Source: Clostridium lundense DSM 17049 (lineage in GTDB: Bacteria; Bacillota; Clostridia; Clostridiales; Clostridiaceae). From it: a DNA stretch of 64,000 nucleotides. How positions within the stretch are numbered: the first letter of the stretch is position 1; every line of letters starts with the position of its first letter. A program made the position numbers and the translations under genes. The stretch spans positions 1-64,000 of the forward strand of contig NZ_JHVC01000007.1 of the NCBI RefSeq assembly GCF_000619945.1, in the 5' to 3' direction. Of this stretch, positions 7,206 through 14,699 are shown piece by piece. The notes below the pieces were generated by a model, which did not search any database, was not told where the DNA came from, and was given only the letters and a program-made list of their open reading frames with translations.

Positions 7206-9765
7206 TAATCGTCACCGTTCCCTCCGAACCGTCCACCGTTATCATTTGTCCACTTTCAATGCTTCTCGTAGCGGTGTGTGTCGCCATAACAGCAGGGATA
7301 CCATATTCCCGTGCAACAATGCTTGAATGACTGAGAGGACCGCCAATATCCGTTACAATTGCACTTGCAGAGGCAAACAAGGGTGTCCAAGCAGGAGTTG
7401 TAGTAACAGCAACCAATACACTTCCCGGCTGGAAATTTTCAAAATCTGCCGGACTATTCAGTACACAGGCGCGAGCTGTCACAACACCAGAACTGGTTCC
7501 TATACCCCTCAACACGGTTTTTCCATCTTTTTGTTTCTGTAGTGCATGTGATATGCTTTTTGCATTCTTCTCAGGTAACTGAGCTGGCGGCACATAACTC
7601 TGGTATTTTTTTAGTTCCGTTTTTCGCGCAAGTATCGCCTTCCTTCTATCGGATAAAGGTATATTTTCGTCTAACTGTACTATGAGTTTTTCCAATTCCG
7701 ATTTTGTGAGCCAGTAAATATCATCCAGATGCGAAGTAGCTCCGCCACGTATAAGGCGGGCTGAAATTTCCTGAAACATCCGGCGAATCAGCGGATGCCC
7801 CATTCCCATCAAATAAATAGCATTTTCACGCATAGGGGCGGTTTCCTGCGCCCAATGGAGCAACTTCAAAAACAGTTTTTTGCGTGAGCTACCTATATGT
7901 TGTAAAATTTCTTCTTCTGCCTGTTTCCTACGCTTTTCAAATGTAGCTTGACGTAAAAAAGGACTTTCACCTTTTCCTTCCACAAATGTTTTTATGGATT
8001 CAAAGGTTGGTGTAAGTGTTTCCTGCGGTGTGGAATACGCAAAATCGAATTCATAAGCGGTACGACCAAACTCTTTAAAATACTGATTGATTCGATTTTT
8101 CCATTCTATCCATACTTCCTGCGAAACTTCGTCAGGCAGAACTGAGGACATAAAATCTTCCGCTATCTTTGTTGTCGGATTGTTTTGCAGATAAAGGTTG
8201 AGGGTGCTATTTTGCTTTACCCATTCCGAGAGGCTCCACAGGTTCTTTTCCGCTTGCAGAGCAATCGTATCAAATCCAAGCAGGAAAACAGAAGTATCTG
8301 TCATACCAGCGCGGCGAGCCGCTCCCTGAAATAATTTTGTAAATAATGTTTCGCTGATAGAGGCGGCAGGCAATGTAAGCTGAATCCTTGTGAAATAAAT
8401 ACACGCGGCATAAAATACAGTCTGAATCCCCTCCATTATTTGATGAGCGCTCAGCATATGCATGGGCTTTTCTTCCCATTGTTTAATCACATCCTCAAAT
8501 TCTTTTCGTGCCACTTTCCAGCGTGCAACGCTGTTCGTGAGCGCCCGGCGCAAAGAGCGGGGCGAAAGGGATTTGACAGCAATCAAAAGTGGCTTTGATT
8601 TAGCGGAAAGATAAACATATCCGTTAATAATCGTATATGCTCCGTTTTCTGGCAGTAGCTTTTTCGCGCTTTTACCAAACATATCTACCCATAAAAGTGC
8701 CGATGCACGGTTGACGATTTCAAGGCCAAGCGTGGCGAACAAGGGCGTAACAGGATTTGGCAGGTGTTCCGCCAGACTGCCTTTTGTGTATATAACATCC
8801 TTTTCCGGTAACGTCCATTCCGGCGGCAGGACAGTAATGGGGCGAGCCTGAACAATATACAATTTATCTTTTTCCAGTGCCCACTCTACATCCATAGGAA
8901 TTTGATAATACTTCTCAATTTCCTTCCCAAGCTGTGTCAACCGCATGACTTGATTGCGGGTAAGAGCATGTTTTTTCCTCAACCGTTCAGGAACTAGGAT
9001 TTCTTCCGTTCCATCTGAGGTGCGAACCGTCATAATCTCTTTGTTTGCTACTTCATACGATACAATTCGTTCGGCGTTTTTATCTACAACGATTGTATCA
9101 GGGGTGACTAAGCTGGAAACCACCGATTCGCCAAGTCCCCACGCGGCGTTAATAATCATTTCGCTACGTTTGCCATTGATAGGGTTTAGCGTAAACATAA
9201 CGCCGGACGCATCGGAAAACGCAAGCTTTTGTACTACAACAGCAAGCGCGACAATCTCCTGCTTTATATCATTCTTCACGCGGTAAACAATAGCGCGAGC
9301 TGTCCACAGGGAAGCCCAGCACCGCTTTACAGCGGCAAGGACTTCATTCTCACCTTGTATGTTAAGATAAGTTTCCTGCTGGCCCGCAAAAGAAGCGTCG
9401 GGCAAATCCTCGGCGGTCGCGGAGGAACGGACAGCTACCGTGATGTTCCCTAATCCGGCATAAGCGGTTTTAATTGCCGCCGACACTTCCTGCGGCATTT
9501 CTCCATTATGGAAAAGCATCCCAATCTGCGTAGAAACATCTTCAAGCTGGCTGGTATTGTTGGAATCAATACCAGCCAGCAACTTATTAATGTGAGGCTG
9601 AATACGGTTCATCTCAACAAAACTCTGGTATGAAGCAGTCGTAACATGAAAGCCGTCTGGCACAGGGAAGCCCGCTGTCATAAGTTTTGATAAAGACATA
9701 CCTTTTCCGCCGACCATTTCAACGGTTGCCTGTTTATGCCCCAAGGGTAGGATATAATAAATCAT
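7198..9765 (-). CDS. PEP-synthase-like dikinase, probable rifampin phosphotransferase (Rph-like)
   Basis: 855 residues, close to the ~865 of Rph. Order: PPDK/PEPS ATP-binding domain (GGKG at 19-22, VRSSATAEDLPDASFAGQ near 112-130, DVEWALEKDKLYIVQARPI near 300), a long middle domain, and a C-terminal swivelling His domain with GGPLSHSSIVAREYGIPAV. His813 is the predicted phospho-carrier. Rph enzymes inactivate rifamycins with ATP, and an unusual PEP synthase is the alternative. The operon with TetR and an efflux pump and the island setting favour drug inactivation. The frame is intact and base composition is much richer in G/C than the host's. RBS ggaggtg. Confidence 0.75.
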   Translation of the reverse strand: MIYYILPLGHKQATVEMVGGKGMSLSKLMTAGFPVPDGFHVTTASYQSFVEMNRIQPHINKLLAGIDSNNTSQLEDVSTQIGMLFHNGEMPQEVSAAIKTAYAGLGNITVAVRSSATAEDLPDASFAGQQETYLNIQGENEVLAAVKRCWASLWTARAIVYRVKNDIKQEIVALAVVVQKLAFSDASGVMFTLNPINGKRSEMIINAAWGLGESVVSSLVTPDTIVVDKNAERIVSYEVANKEIMTVRTSDGTEEILVPERLRKKHALTRNQVMRLTQLGKEIEKYYQIPMDVEWALEKDKLYIVQARPITVLPPEWTLPEKDVIYTKGSLAEHLPNPVTPLFATLGLEIVNRASALLWVDMFGKSAKKLLPENGAYTIINGYVYLSAKSKPLLIAVKSLSPRSLRRALTNSVARWKVARKEFEDVIKQWEEKPMHMLSAHQIMEGIQTVFYAACIYFTRIQLTLPAASISETLFTKLFQGAARRAGMTDTSVFLLGFDTIALQAEKNLWSLSEWVKQNSTLNLYLQNNPTTKIAEDFMSSVLPDEVSQEVWIEWKNRINQYFKEFGRTAYEFDFAYSTPQETLTPTFESIKTFVEGKGESPFLRQATFEKRRKQAEEEILQHIGSSRKKLFLKLLHWAQETAPMRENAIYLMGMGHPLIRRMFQEISARLIRGGATSHLDDIYWLTKSELEKLIVQLDENIPLSDRRKAILARKTELKKYQSYVPPAQLPEKNAKSISHALQKQKDGKTVLRGIGTSSGVVTARACVLNSPADFENFQPGSVLVAVTTTPAWTPLFASASAIVTDIGGPLSHSSIVAREYGIPAVMATHTATRSIESGQMITVDGSEGTVTING

Positions 9766-10373
9766 AATAATTCACCTCCATCATTCATAATTCCGTGTAG
9801 AAATATATTCATTGTTTCATCAAGCATTTTTTCCGGACTGGTTGATGGTCGAGATGTGTAGATGATTGCTATAACGGAGTTAATTAATAAACGCGCCATA
9901 AGATCGGCATTCGTTTTACGAAAGATGCCTGCGGTCACTCCATTTTCAATCACAGATTTTATAATATCCTGATATGCGTAACGCGCAGCTTTCAGCCGCT
10001 TTCGATATTCTTCTTCTAAGTAGTCAGATTCTGTATTTAACCACATCAGCACAGTTCTATACTGCTTTGGTACTACAAGATGATTCAGCATGATTTTTCT
10101 AAGGCACTGTTCCGGCGAAGATTCATCAGCAATAATTCTATGAACCTTTTGAATTGTTTCTTCTATTTTTTTCTCAACTGCGTATACAACAATCTCGTCT
10201 TTCGTTTTGAAAAAATCATACAGACTGGACTTTCCCATGTTTGCTAAAACCGCGATTTCCCGCATTGATGTTTTTTGGAATCCATTTTTCTCTATGAGCC
10301 GCAAAGCAACACCGATTATTTCTTCTCGGCGCGCTGCTTGTTGTTCGGGTGTAAGCATAATTCCTTTTGGCAT
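9762..10373 (-). CDS. TetR/AcrR-family regulator of the island cargo
   Basis: 203 residues from the ATG at 10371-10373, chosen because AAGGAGG lies 9 bases upstream; an ATG nine codons further upstream has no RBS and would lie over it. The TetR helix-turn-helix includes MREIAVLANMGKSSLYDFF. The stop overlaps the dikinase start (ATGA), so regulator and enzyme are coupled. Two near-identical palindromes in its promoter indicate autorepression of the whole operon. Base composition matches the dikinase and not the flanking host DNA. Confidence 0.88.
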   Translation of the reverse strand: MPKGIMLTPEQQAARREEIIGVALRLIEKNGFQKTSMREIAVLANMGKSSLYDFFKTKDEIVVYAVEKKIEETIQKVHRIIADESSPEQCLRKIMLNHLVVPKQYRTVLMWLNTESDYLEEEYRKRLKAARYAYQDIIKSVIENGVTAGIFRKTNADLMARLLINSVIAIIYTSRPSTSPEKMLDETMNIFLHGIMNDGGELL

Positions 10374-10391
10374 GTGATGGTACCTCCTTGT

Positions 10392-10453
10392 AGCGACCAA
10401 CGGTCGTTTGCTGTTTCGCTTTTATTATATAGCGACCGTTGGTCGCTTGTCAA
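10392..10453 (-). promoter_or_regulatory. Strong promoter with two TetR-type operators (island cargo operon)
   Basis: On the minus strand: TTGACA (10448-10453), an 18-base spacer and TATAAT (10424-10429), a near-consensus sigma-A promoter. Operator 1, AGCGACCAACGGTCGCT (10431-10447), fills the spacer exactly. Operator 2, a near-copy (10392-10407), lies between the -10 and the RBS. The palindromic core is GCGACC-n3-GGTCGC. The arrangement is typical of tight TetR repression relieved by a ligand. Confidence 0.88.
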
Positions 10454-10542
10454 GACTAATTTTTTATAGAAGAATATCTATTAACTATCAATATTAAGTT
10501 TTCAACACACAGCATATAGTATGTGTCTTAAATCAAAACTAA

Positions 10543-10920
10543 CTATTTTATAATCTTCCAGTTATTACCGATTTTTTCTAATGCCAAATCGAATTGCGAC
10601 ACCCGTGTCGCTTTGGTCTGCTGGTCGAGATATTTCACTGCCAGCGATACCGTAACTTAATTATCCTTGCGGTTGTAAATAGGATTTACCAGTTCCGCAA
10701 ATACATAATCCTTGCCGATAGGTTTCAAGACACCCTCATTCACATAGTAAGACAGTTCATTCATTGTTGAAGTAGGATAGAGCTTAAAGAATGTAGTCAA
10801 AAAATCATTGATTTCATTCGTCATAATAGAATTCACCGTTCCGTCATTTTCAATTGGAACTGGTTCATAGTCGGATTTCATAGGAATACTGGTAATGGTC
10901 GAATTTGGTGTTAGTATAAT
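10543..10920 (-). pseudogene. Tn916 orf13/tcpC-like conjugation protein, 3' fragment with internal stop
   Basis: The reading frame starts next to the IS3 end, runs through SIPMKSDYEPVPIENDGTV and FLTTFFKLYPTSTMNELSYY to PIYNRKDN, meets an in-frame TAA, then continues VTVSLAVKYLDQQTKAT to NNWKIIK and the true stop at 10543. This is the C-terminal domain of TcpC/Orf13, a bitopic component of the conjugation machinery of Tn916-like elements. The 5' half was lost at the IS junction. It identifies the parent element and the position of the cargo relative to it. Confidence 0.8.
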
Positions 10921-10979
10921 ATTGTAGACATAGAAAGCCGAACACTTTAAAATATAGGAAAGAGAAGGAAGTGTTTATA

Positions 10980-11252
10980 ATGGCAAGAGGTCAAAAACAT
11001 TATACAGATGAATTTAAAAATACAATAGTAGAGCTTTATAACTCTGGAAAGAGCCTAGCAGAGTTAAGTAGTGAATATGCCGTATCAAAATCAACAATAA
11101 TTGGCTGGATAAAGAAAAATAAACCTGTTTCTGTGGATAAAGATACAACCATAACAGCAGAAGAATATAAAAACCTATTAAAGAAAAATGCAAAGCTTGA
11201 AGAGGAAATCGAAATATTAAAAAAAGCTATGGGCATATTCGCAAGGAAATAA
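10980..11252 (+). CDS. IS3-family transposase OrfA (helix-turn-helix subunit)
   Basis: 90 residues from the ATG at 10980, preceded by gagaaggaagtg. It begins MARGQKHYTDEFK, has the HTH_Tnp_1 domain (LAELSSEYAVSKSTIIGWIKK) and ends in a leucine-zipper-like stretch, NLLKKNAKLEEEIEILKKAM. OrfA binds the IS ends and normally becomes OrfAB by a -1 frameshift at its end. The frame here is intact. Confidence 0.85.
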   Translation: MARGQKHYTDEFKNTIVELYNSGKSLAELSSEYAVSKSTIIGWIKKNKPVSVDKDTTITAEEYKNLLKKNAKLEEEIEILKKAMGIFARK

Positions 11253-11909
11253 CTACTGTATTTGAGTTCATTACTAACAACAAGAAATATCATGATATTA
11301 AGCTCATGTGTAAAGTTTTAAAGGTGTCTAGGAGCTCTTATTATAAATATCTAAATAAGAAGCCAAGCAATCGAGAATTAGAAAATAAAAAGAAACTTTG
11401 AAGCAACTACTATCAACGAAAAGTGGGTAACAGACATCACTTATATCCATACAATTAAAGACGGTTGTTGTTATTTAGCTTCAGTTATGGATTTGTATAG
11501 TAGAAAGATAATTGGATATTCTATGTCTAAGTTTATTGATACCTCATTAGCTCTGCAGGCTGTAAAAAACGCCGTAAGGCCTCAGAAACCAACTAAAGCT
11601 TTAATTTTACATAGTGATTTAGGATGTCAATACACAAGCTCCGCTTTTAAGGAATACATAGATAGTACTAAATTAATTACCCATTCCTTCAGTTCAAAAG
11701 GCTGCCCCTACGATAATGCTTGCATTGAATCTTTTCATGCCTCTTTAAAAAAGGAAGAAGTCCATCTTGTTAAGTATTTTGATTTTGACACTGCAAAGTT
11801 AGCAATATTTGAATATATAGAGGCTTGGTATAACAGAAAAAGAATACATAGCAGCATTGGTTATATTTCACTACAAAAATGTGAAGATTTAGCTAGAAAA
11901 ATTGCATAA
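11225..11909 (+). pseudogene. IS3-family transposase OrfB, inactivated by internal deletion
   Basis: The 5' part reads SYGHIRKEITTVFEF to NRELENKKKL and then hits a stop at 11399-11401. In a different frame from 11394, the integrase core resumes as NFEATTINEKWVTDITY. All three catalytic acidic positions remain: D in WVTDITY, D in LHSDLGCQYTS, E in ACIESFHASLKKEE. The roughly 60-70 residues that normally join the two parts are missing and the frame is broken, so no full OrfAB can be made. Confidence 0.85.
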
Positions 11910-11937
11910 AAAGTTCAACTTTTTGTGTCTAAGATAT

Positions 11938-11953
11938 TGACATAGATCCAGTA
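11938..11953 (-). repeat. 16-base inverted repeat, right copy
   Basis: Exact reverse complement of 6201-6216. Its first five bases (TGACA) form the likely outer end of the IS3 element and the other eleven lie between the IS and the orf23 remnant. Confidence 0.7.
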
Positions 11954-11954
11954 C

Positions 11955-12007
11955 TCCAAATTTCCAAAAGTCTTTTCCATATTGGGAATTACAAATTTAA
12001 GTTCCAT
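11955..12007 (-). pseudogene. Tn916 orf23 (YdcP/DUF961) start fragment
   Basis: From an ATG at 12005-12007 behind gaaaggatagg, it reads MELKFVIPNMEKTFGNLE, the well-known N-terminus of YdcP/Orf23 of Tn916-like elements. It then runs into unrelated sequence at the 16-base repeat. Orf23 is the first transfer-region gene, so this marks the leading end of the element. Confidence 0.8.
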
Positions 12008-12142
12008 ATTTGTACCTATCCTTTCTATTTAATAGTTAAATGAATCTTATTTTATTTGATGGTCTATACGGTGGGGAGCGACCTTTATTTTCTCCGTTTT
12101 CTGTTTTCGTGGTATCACGTTCTTTCAAAATTGGGTAAAAAA

Positions 12143-12175
12143 TAGACACCTCATTTTGAAGTGTCTACCTTTTAC
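12143..12175. terminator. Hairpin within the Tn916-like end
   Basis: Arms TAGACAC and GTGTCTA enclose an 11-base spacer that can extend the stem, followed by cctttt. It lies between the orf23 start and the element's end. Confidence 0.5.
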
Positions 12176-12252
12176 ATATTCAATTTTTTATTGGAAGTAT
12201 CTTTGTTTCTTCACTTTTCAAGGGTAAATCGTCGTATCAAAGCTCATTCATA

Positions 12253-12355
12253 AGTAGTAAATTAGTAGTAAATTGATTGAGTTTGCCCTTGATAAAGTGT
12301 GATAAGTCCAGTGTTTATGTGGATAACTAGATTTTCATACTATTTTTTATATAAA
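12253..12355. other. Terminal integrase-binding region and right end of the Tn916-like element
   Basis: Two back-to-back copies of AGTAGTAAATT (12253-12263, 12264-12274) resemble the DR-2 arm sites of Tn916 integrase. After them come GATAAAGTGTGATAAGTCC and GTGGATAACTAGATTTTCAT, which I recognise as the Tn916 terminal sequence. It ends in a TTTTTTATATAAAAAA tract, the typical A/T-rich, bent insertion target of this family. Host sequence resumes at about 12350-12360. Confidence 0.7.
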
Positions 12356-12390
12356 AAATAATGAAAAACGTTATCAATTGAAAATCAATA

Positions 12391-12452
12391 TTGACAAGGA
12401 GAGTAAAAAAGGGTAATATAACAGTGTTACATAGCTTATAACACTGTTATAT
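12391..12452 (+). promoter_or_regulatory. Efflux-operon promoter with two TetR operators
   Basis: TTGACA (12391-12396), a 17-base spacer and TAATAT (12414-12419) form a good sigma-A promoter. The -10 runs into TATAACAGTGTTA (12417-12429), and an inverted second copy TATAACACTGTTATA lies at 12438-12452. Both share the half-sites of the palindrome before the tetR gene at 5567, so that regulator is the likely repressor. Confidence 0.82.
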
Positions 12453-12526
12453 TAATTGCGATATAGTTCTAAAATCTTATTTCATAGCAAGTATGTAGAG
12501 TCAAAAAAGGATTAGGAGGAGGAAAA

Positions 12527-13951
12527 ATGAAAGAATTAATTAAAAACAAATCCAGCAATAATGGTACTAACATGAATAGTTCTAAAGAAAAGAGATTTTC
12601 CATTAAGCTTAATAAAAAGCTAATAATTATAGTAATATTTATGATAATTGTAGGATCGGGATTTAAAATAACTAATGAAATATTAGCTAATGAGGGATTA
12701 AAAGAAGATAAATATACTATTCTTAAATCAGGAAAAAATATAAACAAAATAAATGTTAAAGGTGAAGTGAAAAGTGAAAATACTACTAATGTTTATTCAA
12801 GTGTAACCCTTACAATTAAAGAGGTTAAGGTAAACATTGGAGATAAAGTTAAAATTAATGATGTTTTAGCAATTTTAGATACAAGCAAATTAGAGGATCA
12901 AATAAAGGAGTTAGAAGCCACTATTGTTACATCCCATTCTAGCAATAAGATAGCACTTGATAAAGCAAAAGCAGTATATGATAACGCATTAGCTTTAGGA
13001 AGTGATGAAAAAAATGGAGATATTAAAAGTGCAGAAACAGCATTAAATGCAGCAAAATTAGATTTTGAAAATAAAAAAAGGATTTATGAAAATAACAAGA
13101 TATTATTTAATTGTGGCAGTGTTGCAAAACAAGACTTAAAGGAATATGAAATTTCTTATGAAAATGCAAAAAACACTTTTAAAAAATGTACTGTAGCATT
13201 AAACAATATAAAAACTAAAGTACAACTGGATTTAACTACAGCTAAAAACAATTATGATTTAGCAAGGACAAAATATGAGGATAATAGTCAACGCATTTCT
13301 CTTCAAAATTTAAAAAAGGATTTAAATAATGCTGTAATTAAATCACCTGTGGATGGAATAGTTAGTGCTAAAAATGCAAGTGTTGGCAATCCAAGTTCAG
13401 GAATACTATTTGAAATTAAGGATAATAACAATATAACAGTAAATGTAAATGTCAAAGAAGTGGATGTTGAAAAAATTAAAAAAGGACAAAAGACTGAAAT
13501 AAAGACAGATGCAACTGGCACTGATATTATTCAGGGAGAAGTAATAAGTGTACAACCAATAGCTAAAGTTGAAGATAAAGATTTATTAAATCTTAATGAT
13601 GATTCTAATGATAGAGAAGCAGAATTTGAAACTAAGATTAAAATAAATGATAAAAATCATAAGCTTAAAATAGGCATGAAAGCAAAAGTTGACATTATTT
13701 TAAGTGAAAAAGATGGCATTTATACAGTTCCTTCTGAAAGCATAATAAAAGATAAGGATAATAATGAATGTTTATATATAGCTGATAAAGAGGAAAAGAA
13801 TTATATTATTAAACAAATTCCTATAACTAAAGGTACGGAAACAGATCTTAATGTAGAAGTTTTTGGAGAAGATATTAAGGATGGAATTATAGTTCTAAAT
13901 AATCCTTCTGATTATGAAATTGGAAATAAAGTTAAGATTAATAGAAGGTAG
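12527..13951 (+). CDS. HlyD/MacA-type efflux adaptor (membrane-fusion protein)
   Basis: 474 residues: one N-terminal membrane anchor (about 26-48), a biotinyl-lipoyl-like half (VTLTIKEVKVNIGDKVKINDVLAILD), a long coiled coil (about 125-265), the second lipoyl half (AVIKSPVDGIVSAKNASVGN), then beta-barrel domains. In Gram-positive bacteria such adaptors pair with MacB-like ABC exporters, here the next two genes (10-base gap, then 40). RBS aggagga. The double TetR operator upstream indicates induction by a compound, probably an antimicrobial peptide or drug. Confidence 0.88.
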   Translation: MKELIKNKSSNNGTNMNSSKEKRFSIKLNKKLIIIVIFMIIVGSGFKITNEILANEGLKEDKYTILKSGKNINKINVKGEVKSENTTNVYSSVTLTIKEVKVNIGDKVKINDVLAILDTSKLEDQIKELEATIVTSHSSNKIALDKAKAVYDNALALGSDEKNGDIKSAETALNAAKLDFENKKRIYENNKILFNCGSVAKQDLKEYEISYENAKNTFKKCTVALNNIKTKVQLDLTTAKNNYDLARTKYEDNSQRISLQNLKKDLNNAVIKSPVDGIVSAKNASVGNPSSGILFEIKDNNNITVNVNVKEVDVEKIKKGQKTEIKTDATGTDIIQGEVISVQPIAKVEDKDLLNLNDDSNDREAEFETKIKINDKNHKLKIGMKAKVDIILSEKDGIYTVPSESIIKDKDNNECLYIADKEEKNYIIKQIPITKGTETDLNVEVFGEDIKDGIIVLNNPSDYEIGNKVKINRR

Positions 13952-13960
13952 GTGGGAAAA

Positions 13961-14659
13961 ATGTTTTTAGAAGTTGTTGACGCTAAAAAAGCATATGGAG
14001 AAGGGGGAAGTAAGGTGGAAGTATTAAAAGGGGCAAGCCTTACTTTAGAAGAAAAAAAGATATGTACAATTTTAGGGCCTTCTGGATCGGGTAAATCAAC
14101 TTTATTAAACGTTATTGGTGGCTTAGAAAGTATAGATTCTGGTGAGGTAAGAGTTGATGGAATTGTAATTTCAAATTTGAATTCGGATGATTTAGCATTT
14201 TATAGAAGAGAAAAGTTGGGCTTTATATTTCAATTTTATAATTTAGTTCCTAATCTTACAGTTAAAGAGAATATAGAGGTGTGTGAATATCTTACAAAAG
14301 ATCCTTTAGATAAAGAAGAATTGTTAAATATATTAGGACTTTGGGAACATCAAGATAAATTTCCAAGGCATTTGTCTGGAGGACAACAACAAAGAACTGC
14401 TATAGCTAGAGCGCTTATTAAAAATCCTAAATTATTGCTTTGTGATGAACCTACAGGTGCCTTAGATTATAAAACATCTAAGGAAATTCTTCAACTTTTA
14501 GAATCTGTTAATAAAAAATATGGCACAACTATGATAATAGTTACTCATAATAATGCTATAAAGGATATGTCTCATAAAGTGGTAAAGGTTAGGGATGGAG
14601 AGATTGAAGAAGAGTATGAAAATGAAACATTAATTCCAGCAAAAGATATCACTTGGTAG
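13961..14659 (+). CDS. ABC transporter ATP-binding protein (MacB/LolD type)
   Basis: 232 residues from the ATG at 13961, chosen because ggtaggtggg lies at the right distance; an in-frame GTG at 13952 directly follows the adaptor stop. Walker A GPSGSGKST, Q-loop FQFYNLVPNLTV, signature LSGGQQQR, Walker B LLLCDEPTGALD and the H-loop VTHNN are all intact. It powers the FtsX-like permease encoded next. The C-terminal tail (EEEYENETLIPAKDITW) is common in this subfamily. Confidence 0.92.
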   Translation: MFLEVVDAKKAYGEGGSKVEVLKGASLTLEEKKICTILGPSGSGKSTLLNVIGGLESIDSGEVRVDGIVISNLNSDDLAFYRREKLGFIFQFYNLVPNLTVKENIEVCEYLTKDPLDKEELLNILGLWEHQDKFPRHLSGGQQQRTAIARALIKNPKLLLCDEPTGALDYKTSKEILQLLESVNKKYGTTMIIVTHNNAIKDMSHKVVKVRDGEIEEEYENETLIPAKDITW

Positions 14660-14699
14660 CAATTTAGAATAATTCATAGGTAGTGAAAAGGGTGAATAA

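Larger units (their letters stand above)
10909..11942 (+). mobile_element. Defective IS3-family insertion sequence
   Basis: It contains orfA (10980-11252) and a deleted orfB (11225-11909). Related inverted ends are TAGACATAGAAAG..GAAC near 10926 and, on the other strand, TAGACACAAAAAG..GAAC ending near 11932, so the exact outer ends are uncertain by about 15 bases. Left flank is orf13 and right flank orf23, normally kilobases apart in Tn916, so a deletion next to the IS probably removed the transfer genes between them. No target duplication is seen, as expected after such a deletion. Confidence 0.75.
6201..12355. mobile_element. Decayed Tn916-family element with a TetR / Rph-like / MFS cargo
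   Basis: Evidence for a Tn916 relative: a 3' fragment of orf13/tcpC (10543-10920), the first codons of orf23/YdcP (11955-12007), and a right end with tandem 11-base repeats and a terminal sequence like that of Tn916 (12253-12355). No int, xis, relaxase or FtsK-type gene remains, so it cannot move by itself. The cargo (6341-10453) is visibly more G/C-rich than the surrounding Clostridium DNA and sits downstream of orf13, where Tn916 carries tet(M). A 16-base inverted repeat occurs at 6201-6216 and 11938-11953. The left boundary is inferred and uncertain by tens of bases. Confidence 0.75.

Noticed and set aside
6823..7542. Plus-strand ORFs of 66-98 codons within the MFS/dikinase region
   Set aside because: They lie antisense to clear protein-coding sequence, lack RBSs, and arise because the DNA is GC-richer with fewer stops.
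8270..9453. ORFs in other frames inside the dikinase gene, on both strands
   Set aside because: Compositional shadows; the 855-codon frame carries all conserved motifs.
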